In this document: one piece after another, positions 1-7,719 of the stretch
Layout: every line of letters begins with the position of its first letter
Position numbering within the stretch: position 1 is the first letter of the stretch
NCBI RefSeq assembly: GCF_000312385.1
Contig: NZ_HE997628.1
Coordinates: 293,361-357,360 of the forward strand
Source of the DNA: Tsukamurella sp. 1534
Lineage (GTDB): Bacteria; Actinomycetota; Actinomycetes; Mycobacteriales; Mycobacteriaceae
Reading direction: 5' to 3'
Length of the DNA stretch: 64,000 nucleotides
Position numbers and translations under genes: made by a program
Notes under the pieces: model-generated
The model's input: only the letters and a program-made list of their open reading frames with translations
Told to the model about the DNA's origin: nothing
Database searches by the model: none

Positions 1-44
1 TTGGCGATCCATTCGGTCGGTCTGCCTATCCGAAGGAGGCCGAC

Positions 45-674
45 ATGGGATTGGCGCTCAATGCACTGAGATTCGGACGTATACCGAACGAAGGCTTGAA
101 GAACAAGGCCGAGGCGACCGCTCTTTCGGCCAAAGCTGGCGAGATATTCGGTTTTCAAACCCCGTCGTCCCAGGGGCTTTATCACTACCTCACGAGGTCT
201 GGTGATGACTTCGTTATCCACGGGAAGGATATGGACAAGATTACATCCACTGATGGTTACCAAAATAGGATTCGGAACCTACTGGGGGAGCAAGCTCGCC
301 TAATTGCGAGTAATACTGACCTGAAGCCGGGGCAATCTGTAACTCGATACTTCAAATCTGACTGGAATGTCGTATCAAATCCTGGTGACGTGCTGCCGGA
401 GGGCTATTACAACCTTCTGGGGGACTACTCTGACATGATTATGGGTAAGATGACAGTCTCAAAGTCGAGTAGTGGAACCCTGAGCTGGAACGCGGATTAC
501 GCGACAAGCATCTATGACGCCTACGACTTTGATCCCGCGAAGCCGGCACCTGGTCCACTACGTGCCTTGGGGGTCACTCTGAAGGACCTGGACGATATGG
601 TTGGAGCTGGATATGCTCAGAACTTCCGCACAGTGGGAACGTCAGGCGTGTCATCGGCGATAGGATTCTCGTGA
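45..674 (+). CDS. Toxin-like C-terminal domain protein (family not recognised)
   Basis: A 209-residue product. ATG 45 has a strong AAGGAGG at 33-39, but the frame is also open leftward to the window edge, so this may be the C-terminal end of a longer protein. No signal peptide or membrane segment follows ATG 45. The C-terminal half contains a Tyr/Asp-rich segment, SIYDAYDFDP at about residues 155-164, then a Gly-Tyr-Ala segment. The DxYDF pattern recalls the catalytic DxYD of colicin M-like lipid II hydrolases, but the following His-Arg of that family is not seen, so this is only a suggestion. Low GC suggests transfer. The next gene overlaps its stop (GTGA) and encodes a lipoprotein, an arrangement seen in effector-immunity pairs. 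Function is inferred, not shown. Confidence 0.6.
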   Translation: MGLALNALRFGRIPNEGLKNKAEATALSAKAGEIFGFQTPSSQGLYHYLTRSGDDFVIHGKDMDKITSTDGYQNRIRNLLGEQARLIASNTDLKPGQSVTRYFKSDWNVVSNPGDVLPEGYYNLLGDYSDMIMGKMTVSKSSSGTLSWNADYATSIYDAYDFDPAKPAPGPLRALGVTLKDLDDMVGAGYAQNFRTVGTSGVSSAIGFS

Positions 675-1189
675 GGCGATTCTGTCAACCTGTTGTTCGG
701 GTCGTCCTGCTCATATCTTTGGCGGTCACGCTACCCTTTGGGGTTGTCGCTTGCGTGGCTGCGGGGCCAGCGGTTCCTGGCGCCAACGTTGATGTACTAA
801 CTTCTCCCGAGAATGCGGATTCTGCTGCCCGTTGGTCTGCACGTGCAGCGATCCAACTGCCTCCAGGGTACCAAATAGTTTCGGCAACAAGTGACACAAG
901 AGGGATCCGTCAGGTGGACTATTACTTCCACTTCAAGTTTTCAACCGGACAATCGTCATACGATCAGTTCTTGCAGAACTCGAATTTGCGACAGGGAAGG
1001 GCTCTGTTGGTGGGAGAAGGTGCTTCACGATGGGTCGCCCGTGGCGATCCGCGACCGATAAGCACTCCTGATTCTGCCCTGGTTGAGCTGGAACGATTCG
1101 GGTCTCAAGGAATTCCAGTCTCGATCGGGTACCAGATTCTCGCTAGAGTTGGAATCGACGCTGTGGATCTGTTCGTATCTCCGTCGTAG
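671..1189 (+). CDS. Lipoprotein, candidate immunity partner
   Basis: A 172-residue lipoprotein precursor starting at GTG 671, overlapping the preceding stop codon by 4 bases (GTGA), so translation is probably coupled. Residues 1-28 are a lipoprotein signal: Arg-rich start, hydrophobic core, then a lipobox ending in VVAC with Cys at about 28. The mature part has no membrane segment and contains a VDYYFHFKF stretch near residues 78-86. I recognise no family. A lipoprotein anchored outside the membrane and co-translated with a toxin-like domain fits an immunity protein against an extracytoplasmic toxin, but that is inference from context. GC content is low like its neighbour and unlike the chromosome to the right. 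Confidence 0.65.
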   Translation: MRRFCQPVVRVVLLISLAVTLPFGVVACVAAGPAVPGANVDVLTSPENADSAARWSARAAIQLPPGYQIVSATSDTRGIRQVDYYFHFKFSTGQSSYDQFLQNSNLRQGRALLVGEGASRWVARGDPRPISTPDSALVELERFGSQGIPVSIGYQILARVGIDAVDLFVSPS

Positions 1190-1547
1190 CCCATGGATTA
1201 GGCGGTGTCGCGACGGCAGGCGGAGCGTGAAGTCGCGATGGTCGCCCTGTCGAGCCACGTGGAACCCCGGCCGCCGCGACGCAGCCCTGTAGCGGCCGCC
1301 AGTTCGGCCGTCGGGACTTCAACGGCAACAAAGCCCGTCATCCTCCCCGGAGAAGGTGATGGGCTCCGTTGCTGTTCCAGCAGCCTCTACGCCGCGAACT
1401 TCGCCAGCAGGCCGCCCGCTGCCGCTTCCCGAGGCCGGTCACGCTGCGGGTGGGCGCGATCTCCGGCTCCTCCATGATCTCGGCGGCGCGCCGCGTAGTC
1501 CTCCATTCGTCGAGTCGTACGCCTGTTCGAGTTAGAGGCCAATGCGT
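1190..1547. other. Gene-poor spacer in island remnant
   Basis: No convincing gene is seen here. Composition returns to high GC. A 39-residue minus-strand frame (1506-1387) starting MEDYAARR ends just before the hairpin at 1321-1376 and could be a decayed phage ORF, but its reading frame looks broken, so I do not call it. Confidence 0.4.
1321..1376 (-). terminator. Long imperfect hairpin, likely terminator
   Basis: Arms 1321-1341 and 1356-1376 pair over 21 positions with a 14-base loop. The differences are mostly transitions that leave G-U pairs, with two mismatches on either strand. It lies directly after the minus-strand remnants, so it may be their terminator. No clear T-tract is seen. Confidence 0.4.
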
Positions 1548-1778
1548 CTATTCTGCTCGGCGGACGGCGCCCTCGATACGCGGCCACATGGTGTTCATCC
1601 ACACTTCCGCGGCGTGCATCATCGTCCGGTCGCGCGGCCACGCTGCGGGTGCGTCGGGGTCTGCGCGCCCGGCGGCCATGTTCCGCACCCACGTGACCGT
1701 GTCGGGCTCGGAGTCGTTAGGTTGCTCGGCGCGGTACAGACGCTCCGCGGCGTTCATGTACGGGGCGATCGTGGACAT
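1548..1778 (-). CDS. Small hypothetical protein of the island (phage-like)
   Basis: A 76-residue acidic ORF starting at ATG 1778 with a good GAAGGAG ribosome site 5-6 bases upstream, which decides the start. The product begins MSTIAPYMNAAERLY and contains several Trp residues (TWVRNMAA, AAWPRD, EVWMNTMWP). I recognise no family. Its start overlaps the end of a frame-broken HTH-like ORF by about 25 bases, the tight packing usual in phage or conjugative-element modules. Coding potential is supported by the ribosome site and the consistent frame. No function can be assigned. Confidence 0.45.
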   Translation of the reverse strand: MSTIAPYMNAAERLYRAEQPNDSEPDTVTWVRNMAAGRADPDAPAAWPRDRTMMHAAEVWMNTMWPRIEGAVRRAE

Positions 1779-2180
1779 TCGGGCTCCTTCGTTAGGCGCG
1801 GCCCGGCGACCGCGCGACGGAGGCCCTCTCGGCGTGCGGCGGAGATCGAAGCCCCGGCGGGCTCTGAGGTGGCCGCGACGATCTTCGCGACCATGCTCCG
1901 GTGGAGGCCGCTGGCCGCGGCGGCCGCTCGCTGGGACTCGCCGGCTGCCAGCTCGGCCAGCGCGGTGGCCACCGCGGCCGGGTCGGCCACGAACGACACC
2001 GTCGGCGACGAGCCGCGCGGCCGCGGGCATGTGCTTGGCGGCCGGGTCAATGGCCGACTCGGCCACCTGCGCGGCCGGGGTCGTGGCCAGGGTGGCCGGA
2101 GTGGTGTCGGTCCAGTTCAGGGGTACTTCGAAGTCGGCCGTCGCGTCTCCGAACAGGTCCGCGTGGCCACCTACGCGCAC
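1754..2180 (-). pseudogene. Frameshifted HTH-like phage/element gene
   Basis: Two overlapping minus-strand frames read like one protein. From 2180 the first gives an acidic N-terminus (MRVGGHADLFGDATADFEVPL...). It loses sense near 1990, where the neighbouring frame continues as VSFVADPAAVATALAEL and then GESQRAAAAASGLHRSMVAKI, which looks like a helix-turn-helix. A single-base shift near 1985-1995 would join them. An alternative is that the second frame is an intact 98-residue gene starting at ATG 2050. I call it a probable pseudogene of a phage or element regulator; the family is not recognised. Confidence 0.4.
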
Positions 2181-2301
2181 TCGCGGGATGAGGCACTGAA
2201 GGCGGCTGGACAGAGTTTCCGACCAGTTGAGGCGATCTGGCGCACTGAGCCTCCAGAGAGGGCCGGTCTTGGCGGGGTTACCGCTACGACCTGGCCTTTC
2301 C

Positions 2302-2378
2302 TGGTGGGGCAGGCGGGGCTCGAACCCGCGACCTACGGATTATGAGTCCGCGGCTCTAACCGACTGAGCTACTGCCCC
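2302..2378 (-). tRNA. tRNA-Met (anticodon CAT)
   Basis: A 77-base cloverleaf on the minus strand. The acceptor stem GGGGCAG (2378-2372) pairs with CTGCCCC (2312-2306); the discriminator A and an encoded CCA end at 2302. The anticodon loop reads CTCATAA, giving CAT. The sequence resembles elongator tRNA-Met rather than the initiator; a tRNA-Ile2 whose C34 is lysidine-modified cannot be excluded from sequence alone. Its 3' end faces the island on the left. Confidence 0.93.
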
Positions 2379-2454
2379 CCGGCGCGGAAGGCGACTTCCG
2401 CAGCGGGTCGATAGTACCCGCGGGAGGTCCGGACGGGCCGCAGCCTCCGGCGTC

Positions 2455-3003
2455 TCACCGGTCGTCGCGGAGGATGCCGTAGACCAGGTTGTCGGTCCAC
2501 TCGCCCTTGCAGTGGAAGGACCGGCGCAGGAGCGCCTCGCGTCGCATCCCGATCGCCTCGGCGACCTTCGCCGATCCGGCGTTGCGGCCGTCCATCTGCG
2601 CGGCGATGCGCTGCAGGCCGTAGTGGTCGAACGCGATGCCCACCAGGGCCCGCGCGGCCTCGGCCGCGAAGCCCCTGCCGCCGTGGGTGGGGTCGAGGGT
2701 CCAGCCGATCTCGGCGCCGTGGTTCATCACGTCCGTTCGCCACAGCGTGAACGCGCCCATCGGCGCACCGTCGAACTCGGCGACCAGCGAGAGCGAACCG
2801 CTCTCGGTCTCGAGCCCCGTGCGTCGCATCCGCTCGTCGAGCTTGCGGGCCGCTACCTCCCGGGACCACGGCGGATCGAGGAGGTAGCGGGTCACGTCCG
2901 GCCGGGAGAACACGCGATGCATCCAGTCGACGTCGCCCGCCGCGTACGGCCGAAGGTGCAGTCGTTCGGTCGCGATCGGGAACCGCAGGGATTCAGGGGA
3001 CAC
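2455..3003 (-). CDS. GNAT acetyltransferase, RimJ/RimL-like
   Basis: A 182-residue protein starting at GTG 3003. It opens with TERLHLRPYAAGDV, the usual first strand of RimJ/RimL-type GNAT enzymes, and has the acetyl-CoA loop THGGRGFAAEA near residues 103-113, followed by the strand/helix with NAGSAKVAEAIGM. Such enzymes transfer acetyl from acetyl-CoA to protein N-termini, amino acids or antibiotics. The substrate cannot be told here. Length is typical for the family. It stands alone, with its 3' end about 75 bases from the tRNA-Met gene. Confidence 0.8.
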   Translation of the reverse strand: MSPESLRFPIATERLHLRPYAAGDVDWMHRVFSRPDVTRYLLDPPWSREVAARKLDERMRRTGLETESGSLSLVAEFDGAPMGAFTLWRTDVMNHGAEIGWTLDPTHGGRGFAAEAARALVGIAFDHYGLQRIAAQMDGRNAGSAKVAEAIGMRREALLRRSFHCKGEWTDNLVYGILRDDR

Positions 3004-3122
3004 CCGGCCAAACTACTGCGGGTCCATCGCGGTTCCGGCGCGTCGTGACGGTATTCGTCGCGTCGTGGGGAAACCCGTTCTACTGTGTGGTTCAGATCAC
3101 GTAATCGGACGAGGAGGGCGCG

Positions 3123-3308
3123 GTGCTCGATCACTACGACGTTCGAGGCGGGGATTTCGCCCTGGGGATCCGGCCGCCGGCGGCGCGCCGCGCCGACCTG
3201 GGGGTGTGGCGGCTGATCAAGGCCGTGCTCAACGCCGCCGCAGATCTGGACGCCCAGGTCTACGGTGCGCGGGTGCGTGCGCAACTCCATTGCGGCGCAC
3301 GACGCTAG
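3123..3308 (+). CDS. Small hypothetical protein (61 aa)
   Basis: GTG 3123 follows a clear GAGGAGGG ribosome site about 5 bases upstream, which is the main reason to call it. The 61-residue product has an Arg/Ala-rich middle and the segment WRLIKAVLNAAADLDAQVYG, which could form a helix. There is no signal peptide or recognisable domain. It lies 55 bases upstream of the cyclase gene on the same strand and may be co-transcribed with it. Confidence 0.4.
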   Translation: MLDHYDVRGGDFALGIRPPAARRADLGVWRLIKAVLNAAADLDAQVYGARVRAQLHCGARR

Positions 3309-3363
3309 CGGACCGTCGGCGACTAGAGTGACGTTGCGGACGACGCGACGGGAGACATCACGC

Positions 3364-4197
3364 ATGGCCGACGACGCACTCGACGTTCCCCGGAACGGAT
3401 CCGGCGCTCCGGCCGCCGGCGACGGGGCGGGCGACAAGCCCCGGCGTTCGGTCGCCCGCGCCGCCCACGCGGCGAACCACAGCAAGACCGTGACGGGCCT
3501 GGTACGCGCCGCCCGCGAGAACATGCCGGGCGGACCGAAGAAGGACCTCTTCCGCCCCGATGCGGAATCCACCGAGCGCCTGTCGAACCTCATCGACCGC
3601 ATCGTGGGCGACGAACCGACGGTGACCCGCGAACTGGGGAACCTGGCCACCGCCACGTGGCAGGCGCTCATCAGCCGCCGCGACCGCGACTACCTCCCGC
3701 CCAAGCCCATCACGATCATGTTCACCGATCTGGTCAGCTTCTCGACGTGGGCGCTGCACCGCGACGACGACGACATCGTGCGCCTCTTGCACGCGGTCAA
3801 CAAGACCACCAAGGACCTCGTGGAGCGGCACGGGGGAGTGATCGTCAAGACCATGGGCGACGGTGCGCTCGCCGCGTTCGACGGTGACACCGCGATCGAG
3901 GCCGCCGCCCAGGTGATCGAGGCCGTCGGCGCGATCGAGGTGGCCGAGGGGTACCGCCCCACGCTCCGCATCGGCCTGCACACCGGCACGCCGCGGCAGA
4001 TCAAGGGCGACCTCATCGGGGTGGACGTGAACATCGCGGCCCGCGTCGCGGAAGCGGCCAACGGCGGCGAGGTGTTGGCCTCCGAGACGGTGTTCAGCGT
4101 GGCCGAAAAGGACCGCTACCAGGTGCGACCGCGCCGATTCAAGGCGAAGGGCGCGCCTCAGAAGCTACAGGTGTTCTCTGTCCGTCCCCTGTACTGA
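3364..4197 (+). CDS. Class III adenylate cyclase
   Basis: A 277-residue soluble protein: a charged N-terminal region (1-110), then one class III cyclase catalytic domain (about 114-275). It makes cAMP from ATP as a dimer. The metal aspartates D122 (FTDLVSFS) and D166 (KTMGDGALAAF) are present. So are the purine-specifying K162 and D221 and the transition-state pair N223/R227 (DVNIAAR), so it should be an active adenylate cyclase, not a guanylate cyclase. No membrane or HAMP segment is seen, so it is cytosolic; the N-terminal part may be regulatory. I chose ATG 3364 because the cyclase-like sequence and the charged start begin there, though in-frame codons exist upstream. Confidence 0.88.
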   Translation: MADDALDVPRNGSGAPAAGDGAGDKPRRSVARAAHAANHSKTVTGLVRAARENMPGGPKKDLFRPDAESTERLSNLIDRIVGDEPTVTRELGNLATATWQALISRRDRDYLPPKPITIMFTDLVSFSTWALHRDDDDIVRLLHAVNKTTKDLVERHGGVIVKTMGDGALAAFDGDTAIEAAAQVIEAVGAIEVAEGYRPTLRIGLHTGTPRQIKGDLIGVDVNIAARVAEAANGGEVLASETVFSVAEKDRYQVRPRRFKAKGAPQKLQVFSVRPLY

Positions 4198-4343
4198 ACC
4201 TCCGGGTTTCCCCTGAATCTCCGGAATTCTCCGGTTCGTCTGTAACGAACCGGGGCTCCGTCCGGATAGAGCGTGTGACTTGCCGAACAGTCCCGCGGTG
4301 GTGCTCACCCGCCACCGTGCACTCTGTCAAGGATGGAAACCAC

Positions 4344-5900
4344 ATGAACACGAAGAAGATCGGAGCCGCGACGTTCGCCGTTGTGGCGGCGGCGGGCATG
4401 CTGGCCGGTTGTGGAAAGTCGACGGAGGGCGAGAGCCCCGTCGCCTTCTCGCCCGTCTCCGGTGACCAGTTCACCGCGAACCCCGGCGCGTTCCAGACCG
4501 ACGGCGTCGCAGCGCCGCCCGAGGGCGTCACGATGGTCGGTAACGCGGTCGCCGCGCAGGCGGTCGCGAACTCCGGTCTTCCGCAGGGGACCGTCACCTC
4601 CACGGCGAACAACACCACCGTGTACTACCCGCCGGCACCTGTGATCCCGGGCGTTCGGCCCGCGCCGCAGCCCAAGCCCCCGGCCCCGATGGTGCGCCCC
4701 GCCAACTACCGGCCGTGGCACTACACCCAGGAAGAGATCGCGATCTACCAGCAGATCTGCGAGTCGGGTAGCTGGAAGCGGACCACCACCACCCCGGGCG
4801 GCAGCGTCAGCACCGAGGTGCAGACCCAGACCTGCTGGACCCTGTACGGCCGCCAGCTGGGCGTGAAGCCGTGGCATCCGGGCGAGCCCCGTCCGTGGCA
4901 CCGCCCGGACTACCCGAAGCCGTGGTTCGAGGCCGAGTTCAAGGTCGACGTGCCGCTGTTCTGGGTCTACCCGCGTGACTGGACCCGCCCGCGCCCGCAG
5001 CCGCTGATCTCGGTGTCCATCGGCATCAACCTGCCCGGCAACCCGTACGTGCGCCACAACCCGCGGTACAACGACCCGTACTACCCCGTGTGGGCCGTGA
5101 CCCCGGGGCGTGTGGTGGACGTCCGTGACCAGGCGTGGATCGTCGCGCCGGTGTACTCGACCTCGACCACCACCACGACGTCGACCACGACGACCGTCTA
5201 CGGCCCCGCGCCGGTGGCCCCGGGCGTCGTCCTGGCGCCGCTGCCTACCACGGGTAAGGCGACGCTGGAGACCGCGGTGCCCGGCGCCAAGGTCGTGGGC
5301 AACGTCAACCTCGACGCCAACGTGACCGTTCCCATCGCCGCCGCTGTGCAGGGCGCGACCATCCAGGCCGGCACCAAGGCCTCGCTGGAGGCCGCGATCG
5401 GCTCGTCGGTCGACGCGACCGTCGCGAAGGCCGGCTCGGACAACGCCGGCAAGGTGACCGGTAAGGCCGGGGCCACCGTCGAGGGCGGCGCGACCGTCTC
5501 CGGCGGCGCCAAGGTCGACGGCGGTGCCAAGGTCGACGGCGGTGCCAAGGTCGACGGCGGTGCCAAGGTCGAGGGCGGCGCGACCGCCACCGGCGGCGCC
5601 AAGGCGACCGGCGGTGCCGAGGCCACGAAGTCGACTCCGGCGACCAAGGAGACGACCGAGAAGACCCAGGAGAAGCCGCAGACCAAGACTCAGGAGCCGA
5701 CCAAGACTCAGGAGCAGACGAAGACGCAGGAGCCCACGCAGGAGCAGCCCGCGACCACCACGACGACCGCGCCGAAGGCAACCCCGCAGGCGACCAAGTC
5801 CACCGTGGCCCCGCGGACGCAGACGCAGAAGCCCGCGACCAAGGCCTGCACCCCGGAGCAGGCCGAGGCCGGAACCTGCAGCACCACCGCCGGTCAGTAA
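4344..5900 (+). CDS. Repeat-rich cell-envelope lipoprotein
   Basis: A 518-residue lipoprotein precursor starting at ATG 4344, with lipobox LAGC and Cys at about residue 23. The mature part has four zones: a Val/Thr region; a Pro/Trp/His-rich zone (about 110-250, with PWHPGEPRPWHRPDYPKPW and a likely Cys pair); a Thr run followed by a segment of six-residue repeats of the form GGAxVx (about 375-430); and a Thr/Gln/Lys-rich tail with two more Cys. The hexapeptide repeats could fold as a beta-helix; the rest looks extended, as in wall-spanning proteins. I recognise no named family. It is isolated, with its own terminator downstream. Confidence 0.7.
   Translation: MNTKKIGAATFAVVAAAGMLAGCGKSTEGESPVAFSPVSGDQFTANPGAFQTDGVAAPPEGVTMVGNAVAAQAVANSGLPQGTVTSTANNTTVYYPPAPVIPGVRPAPQPKPPAPMVRPANYRPWHYTQEEIAIYQQICESGSWKRTTTTPGGSVSTEVQTQTCWTLYGRQLGVKPWHPGEPRPWHRPDYPKPWFEAEFKVDVPLFWVYPRDWTRPRPQPLISVSIGINLPGNPYVRHNPRYNDPYYPVWAVTPGRVVDVRDQAWIVAPVYSTSTTTTTSTTTTVYGPAPVAPGVVLAPLPTTGKATLETAVPGAKVVGNVNLDANVTVPIAAAVQGATIQAGTKASLEAAIGSSVDATVAKAGSDNAGKVTGKAGATVEGGATVSGGAKVDGGAKVDGGAKVDGGAKVEGGATATGGAKATGGAEATKSTPATKETTEKTQEKPQTKTQEPTKTQEQTKTQEPTQEQPATTTTTAPKATPQATKSTVAPRTQTQKPATKACTPEQAEAGTCSTTAGQ
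5511..5582 (+). repeat. 18-bp in-frame tandem repeat
   Basis: The 18-base unit aaggtcgacggcggtgcc occurs three times exactly (5511-5564), followed by a diverged copy to 5582. Weaker six-codon units flank it on both sides. It encodes KVDGGA repeats inside the lipoprotein gene, so copy number could vary between strains by slippage. Confidence 0.85.
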
Positions 5901-5914
5901 GTAACTGAACGCCT

Positions 5915-5965
5915 CTCGGGGAGACCGTCGGCAGGCCCTCTGACCTGCCGATTGGTCTCCCCGAG
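5915..5965 (+). terminator. Nested hairpin terminator
   Basis: A 12-bp outer stem (5915-5926 with 5954-5965) encloses a 7-bp inner stem (5929-5935 with 5944-5950). It lies 15 bases after the lipoprotein stop. There is no T-run, as is common in actinobacteria. Confidence 0.7.
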
Positions 5966-5995
5966 TGCGGTGCGCTAGAGTTCTCTTTCGGTCAA

Positions 5996-6068
5996 TCCCC
6001 CATAGCTCAATTGGCAGAGCATTCGACTGTTAATCGAAGGGTTACTGGTTCGAGTCCAGTTGGGGGAG
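5996..6068 (+). tRNA. tRNA-Asn (anticodon GTT)
   Basis: A 73-base cloverleaf: acceptor TCCCCCA (5996-6002) pairs with TGGGGGA (6061-6067), discriminator G at 6068. The anticodon loop reads CTGTTAA, giving GTT. CCA is not encoded. A T-tailed hairpin follows at once. Confidence 0.95.
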
Positions 6069-6073
6069 CAAGA

Positions 6074-6097
6074 AAACCGCCTCAGCCGAGGCGGTTT
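6074..6097 (+). terminator. Intrinsic terminator of tRNA-Asn
   Basis: A 10-bp stem (6074-6083 with 6088-6097) with a 4-base loop runs into a T-run (6095-6100). This is a classical factor-independent terminator right after the tRNA. Confidence 0.85.
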
Positions 6098-6139
6098 TTT
6101 CGTTTCCGGTGGCGGTCACCGATGGGCCATGATGTGACC

Positions 6140-6682
6140 ATGGCGACGCAGTACGACCACATCACCGAACGGCTCCGCGAGTTCGTCGAAGCGCAGCACA
6201 TGTTCTTCGTCGCGACCGCCGCGCCCGACGGCCGGGTGAACGTCTCTCCCAAAGGATTGGACTCGCTTCGCGTCGTCGGAGCGAACCGGGTGGTGTGGCT
6301 CAACGGCACGGGCAGCGGCAACGAGACCGCCGCGCACCTGCTGCGGAACCCGCGGATGACGCTGATGTTCTGCTCCTTCGATGCGAAGCCGCTGATTCTG
6401 CGGTTCTACGGCACTGCGACGGCAGTCCATGCGGGGGACCAGCGGTGGCCCGAGATGCTGGCGCTGTTCCCGGCGATGCGCGGCGCGAGGAACGCCTTCG
6501 ACGTGCACGTGGAACTCGCACAGACCTCCTGCGGCTTCGGGGTGCCGCGGTACGAGTACGAGGGGCAGCGCACCCTCATGGACTCGTGGGCGACCAACAA
6601 GGGCGAGGAGGGGCTGGAGCGGTACCGTCGCGACCGGAACGCGCTCAGCATCGACGGATTCCCCACGGGGCTGCCCGTCTAG
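6140..6682 (+). CDS. Pyridoxamine 5'-phosphate oxidase-like flavin protein
   Basis: A 180-residue protein with the split-barrel PNPOx fold: HMFFVATAAPDGRVNVSPKG near residues 20-39, VVWLNGTGSGNETAAHLLRNPRMTLMF near 52-78, then a conserved C-terminal block. Members bind FMN, F420 or heme. Which cofactor is used cannot be told, and pyridoxine synthesis itself is unlikely because the typical PNPOx C-terminal substrate residues are not apparent. ATG 6140 is the best start; an in-frame ATG at 6122 would add six residues. Its 3' end overlaps the convergent transporter gene by 4 bases. Confidence 0.75.
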   Translation: MATQYDHITERLREFVEAQHMFFVATAAPDGRVNVSPKGLDSLRVVGANRVVWLNGTGSGNETAAHLLRNPRMTLMFCSFDAKPLILRFYGTATAVHAGDQRWPEMLALFPAMRGARNAFDVHVELAQTSCGFGVPRYEYEGQRTLMDSWATNKGEEGLERYRRDRNALSIDGFPTGLPV

Positions 6683-7665
6683 CGGTCGGCCCCGTCGCGC
6701 AGCGGCCGCCGCGCCAGCCAGGCGGCGACGATCGCCCCGGACACGTTGTGCCAGAGCGAGAAGACGGCCGAGGGGAGCGCCGCGAGCGGCGAGAAGTGCG
6801 TGGTCGCGAGAGTGGCCGCGAGGCCCGAGTTCTGCATGCCCACCTCGAACGCCAGGGCGCGCCGCGCCTTGTCGTCGAGCCGGCCCAGCTTGCCGGCCAG
6901 GTAGCCCAGCCCGAGGCCGAAGCCGTTGTGCAGCACCACGGCGAGGAACACGATGCCGCCCGCGGCGGCGATCTTGTCCGCGCTGCCCGCCACGACGATC
7001 GCCACGATCACGGCGATGACGAGCGCCGACGCCCACGGCAGCACGGGCAGGGCCTTCGCCACGAGTCGCTTGGCGAACATCCGCGCCAGGACGCCGAGAA
7101 CGACGGGCAACAGCACCGTCTTCACGATGTCCAGCACCATCGTGCCCGCATCGATGGGCAGGTAGGAGCCGGCCAGCCACAGCACGAGCAGGGGCGTGAC
7201 GATCGGCGCGATGAGGGTGGACACGCTGGCCACCGCGACGGACAGCGCCACATCGCCCTTCGCGAGGAAGGCCATCACGTTCGACGCCGTACCCGACGGC
7301 GCGCAACCGACCAGGATCACGCCCACCGCCAGCTCGGGCGGGAGCTGCAGCGCGTGGGCGATCACCCAGCCCGCGCCGGGCATGATCACGTAGTGCGCGA
7401 CGATGCCCAGCACCACCGCCCACGGGCGCCGGGCGACCGACGCGAAGTCCGGCGGGGTCAGCGTGAGCCCCATGCAGAACATCACCACGCCCAGCAGGTA
7501 GGGAACGTCCGGTGCGAGGGGCTTGAAGGTGCCGGGCAGGAGGTAGCCCGCGACGCCGGCGGCGAGCACGAGCAGCGGGAACACGGTGACCGCGGTGCGC
7601 GCCGTCCTCGCCTCCTCGGCGGGCTCGGGATCCGGGGCGACGGTGTCGGGGTGCGGCTCGGACAT
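6679..7665 (-). CDS. Bile acid:sodium symporter (BASS) family transporter
   Basis: A 328-residue integral membrane protein with about nine to ten hydrophobic segments after a polar, acidic N-terminus (1-25). It shows the BASS hallmarks: LTLTPPDF near residue 67, GCAPSGTASN near 119 and EVGMQNSGLA near 273, which line the sodium and substrate sites in this family. Bacterial members move small organic anions with Na+; the substrate is unknown here. ATG 7665 starts the frame. Its stop lies inside the 3' end of the convergent PNPOx-like gene. Confidence 0.85.
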   Translation of the reverse strand: MSEPHPDTVAPDPEPAEEARTARTAVTVFPLLVLAAGVAGYLLPGTFKPLAPDVPYLLGVVMFCMGLTLTPPDFASVARRPWAVVLGIVAHYVIMPGAGWVIAHALQLPPELAVGVILVGCAPSGTASNVMAFLAKGDVALSVAVASVSTLIAPIVTPLLVLWLAGSYLPIDAGTMVLDIVKTVLLPVVLGVLARMFAKRLVAKALPVLPWASALVIAVIVAIVVAGSADKIAAAGGIVFLAVVLHNGFGLGLGYLAGKLGRLDDKARRALAFEVGMQNSGLAATLATTHFSPLAALPSAVFSLWHNVSGAIVAAWLARRPLRDGADR

Positions 7666-7719
7666 CCTTCGATACTTGCACTACCGACCGGGCCCGGGTG
7701 GCCCACCCCTGGGTGTCGG

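Larger units (their letters stand above)
1..2301. mobile_element. Genomic island remnant abutting tRNA-Met
   Basis: The stretch from the window edge to the 3' end of tRNA-Met differs from the rest of the window. Its first 1.2 kb has visibly lower GC and different codon use. The next 1.1 kb holds only short, frame-broken, phage-like ORFs on the minus strand. The 3' end of the tRNA-Met gene (CCA at 2304-2302) faces the island, the usual geometry of an element integrated at a tRNA 3' end. No integrase and no second copy of the tRNA 3' end is visible, so the other boundary must lie left of the window if the interpretation is right. The island label is an inference from composition and context. 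Confidence 0.5.

Noticed and set aside
4275..4343. Earlier GTG start for the repeat-rich lipoprotein
   Set aside because: It would put 23 residues before the lipoprotein signal sequence; ATG 4344 gives a normal signal with lipobox.
5511..5582. Possible CRISPR array
   Set aside because: The repeats are contiguous 18-base coding units without spacers, inside a lipoprotein gene.
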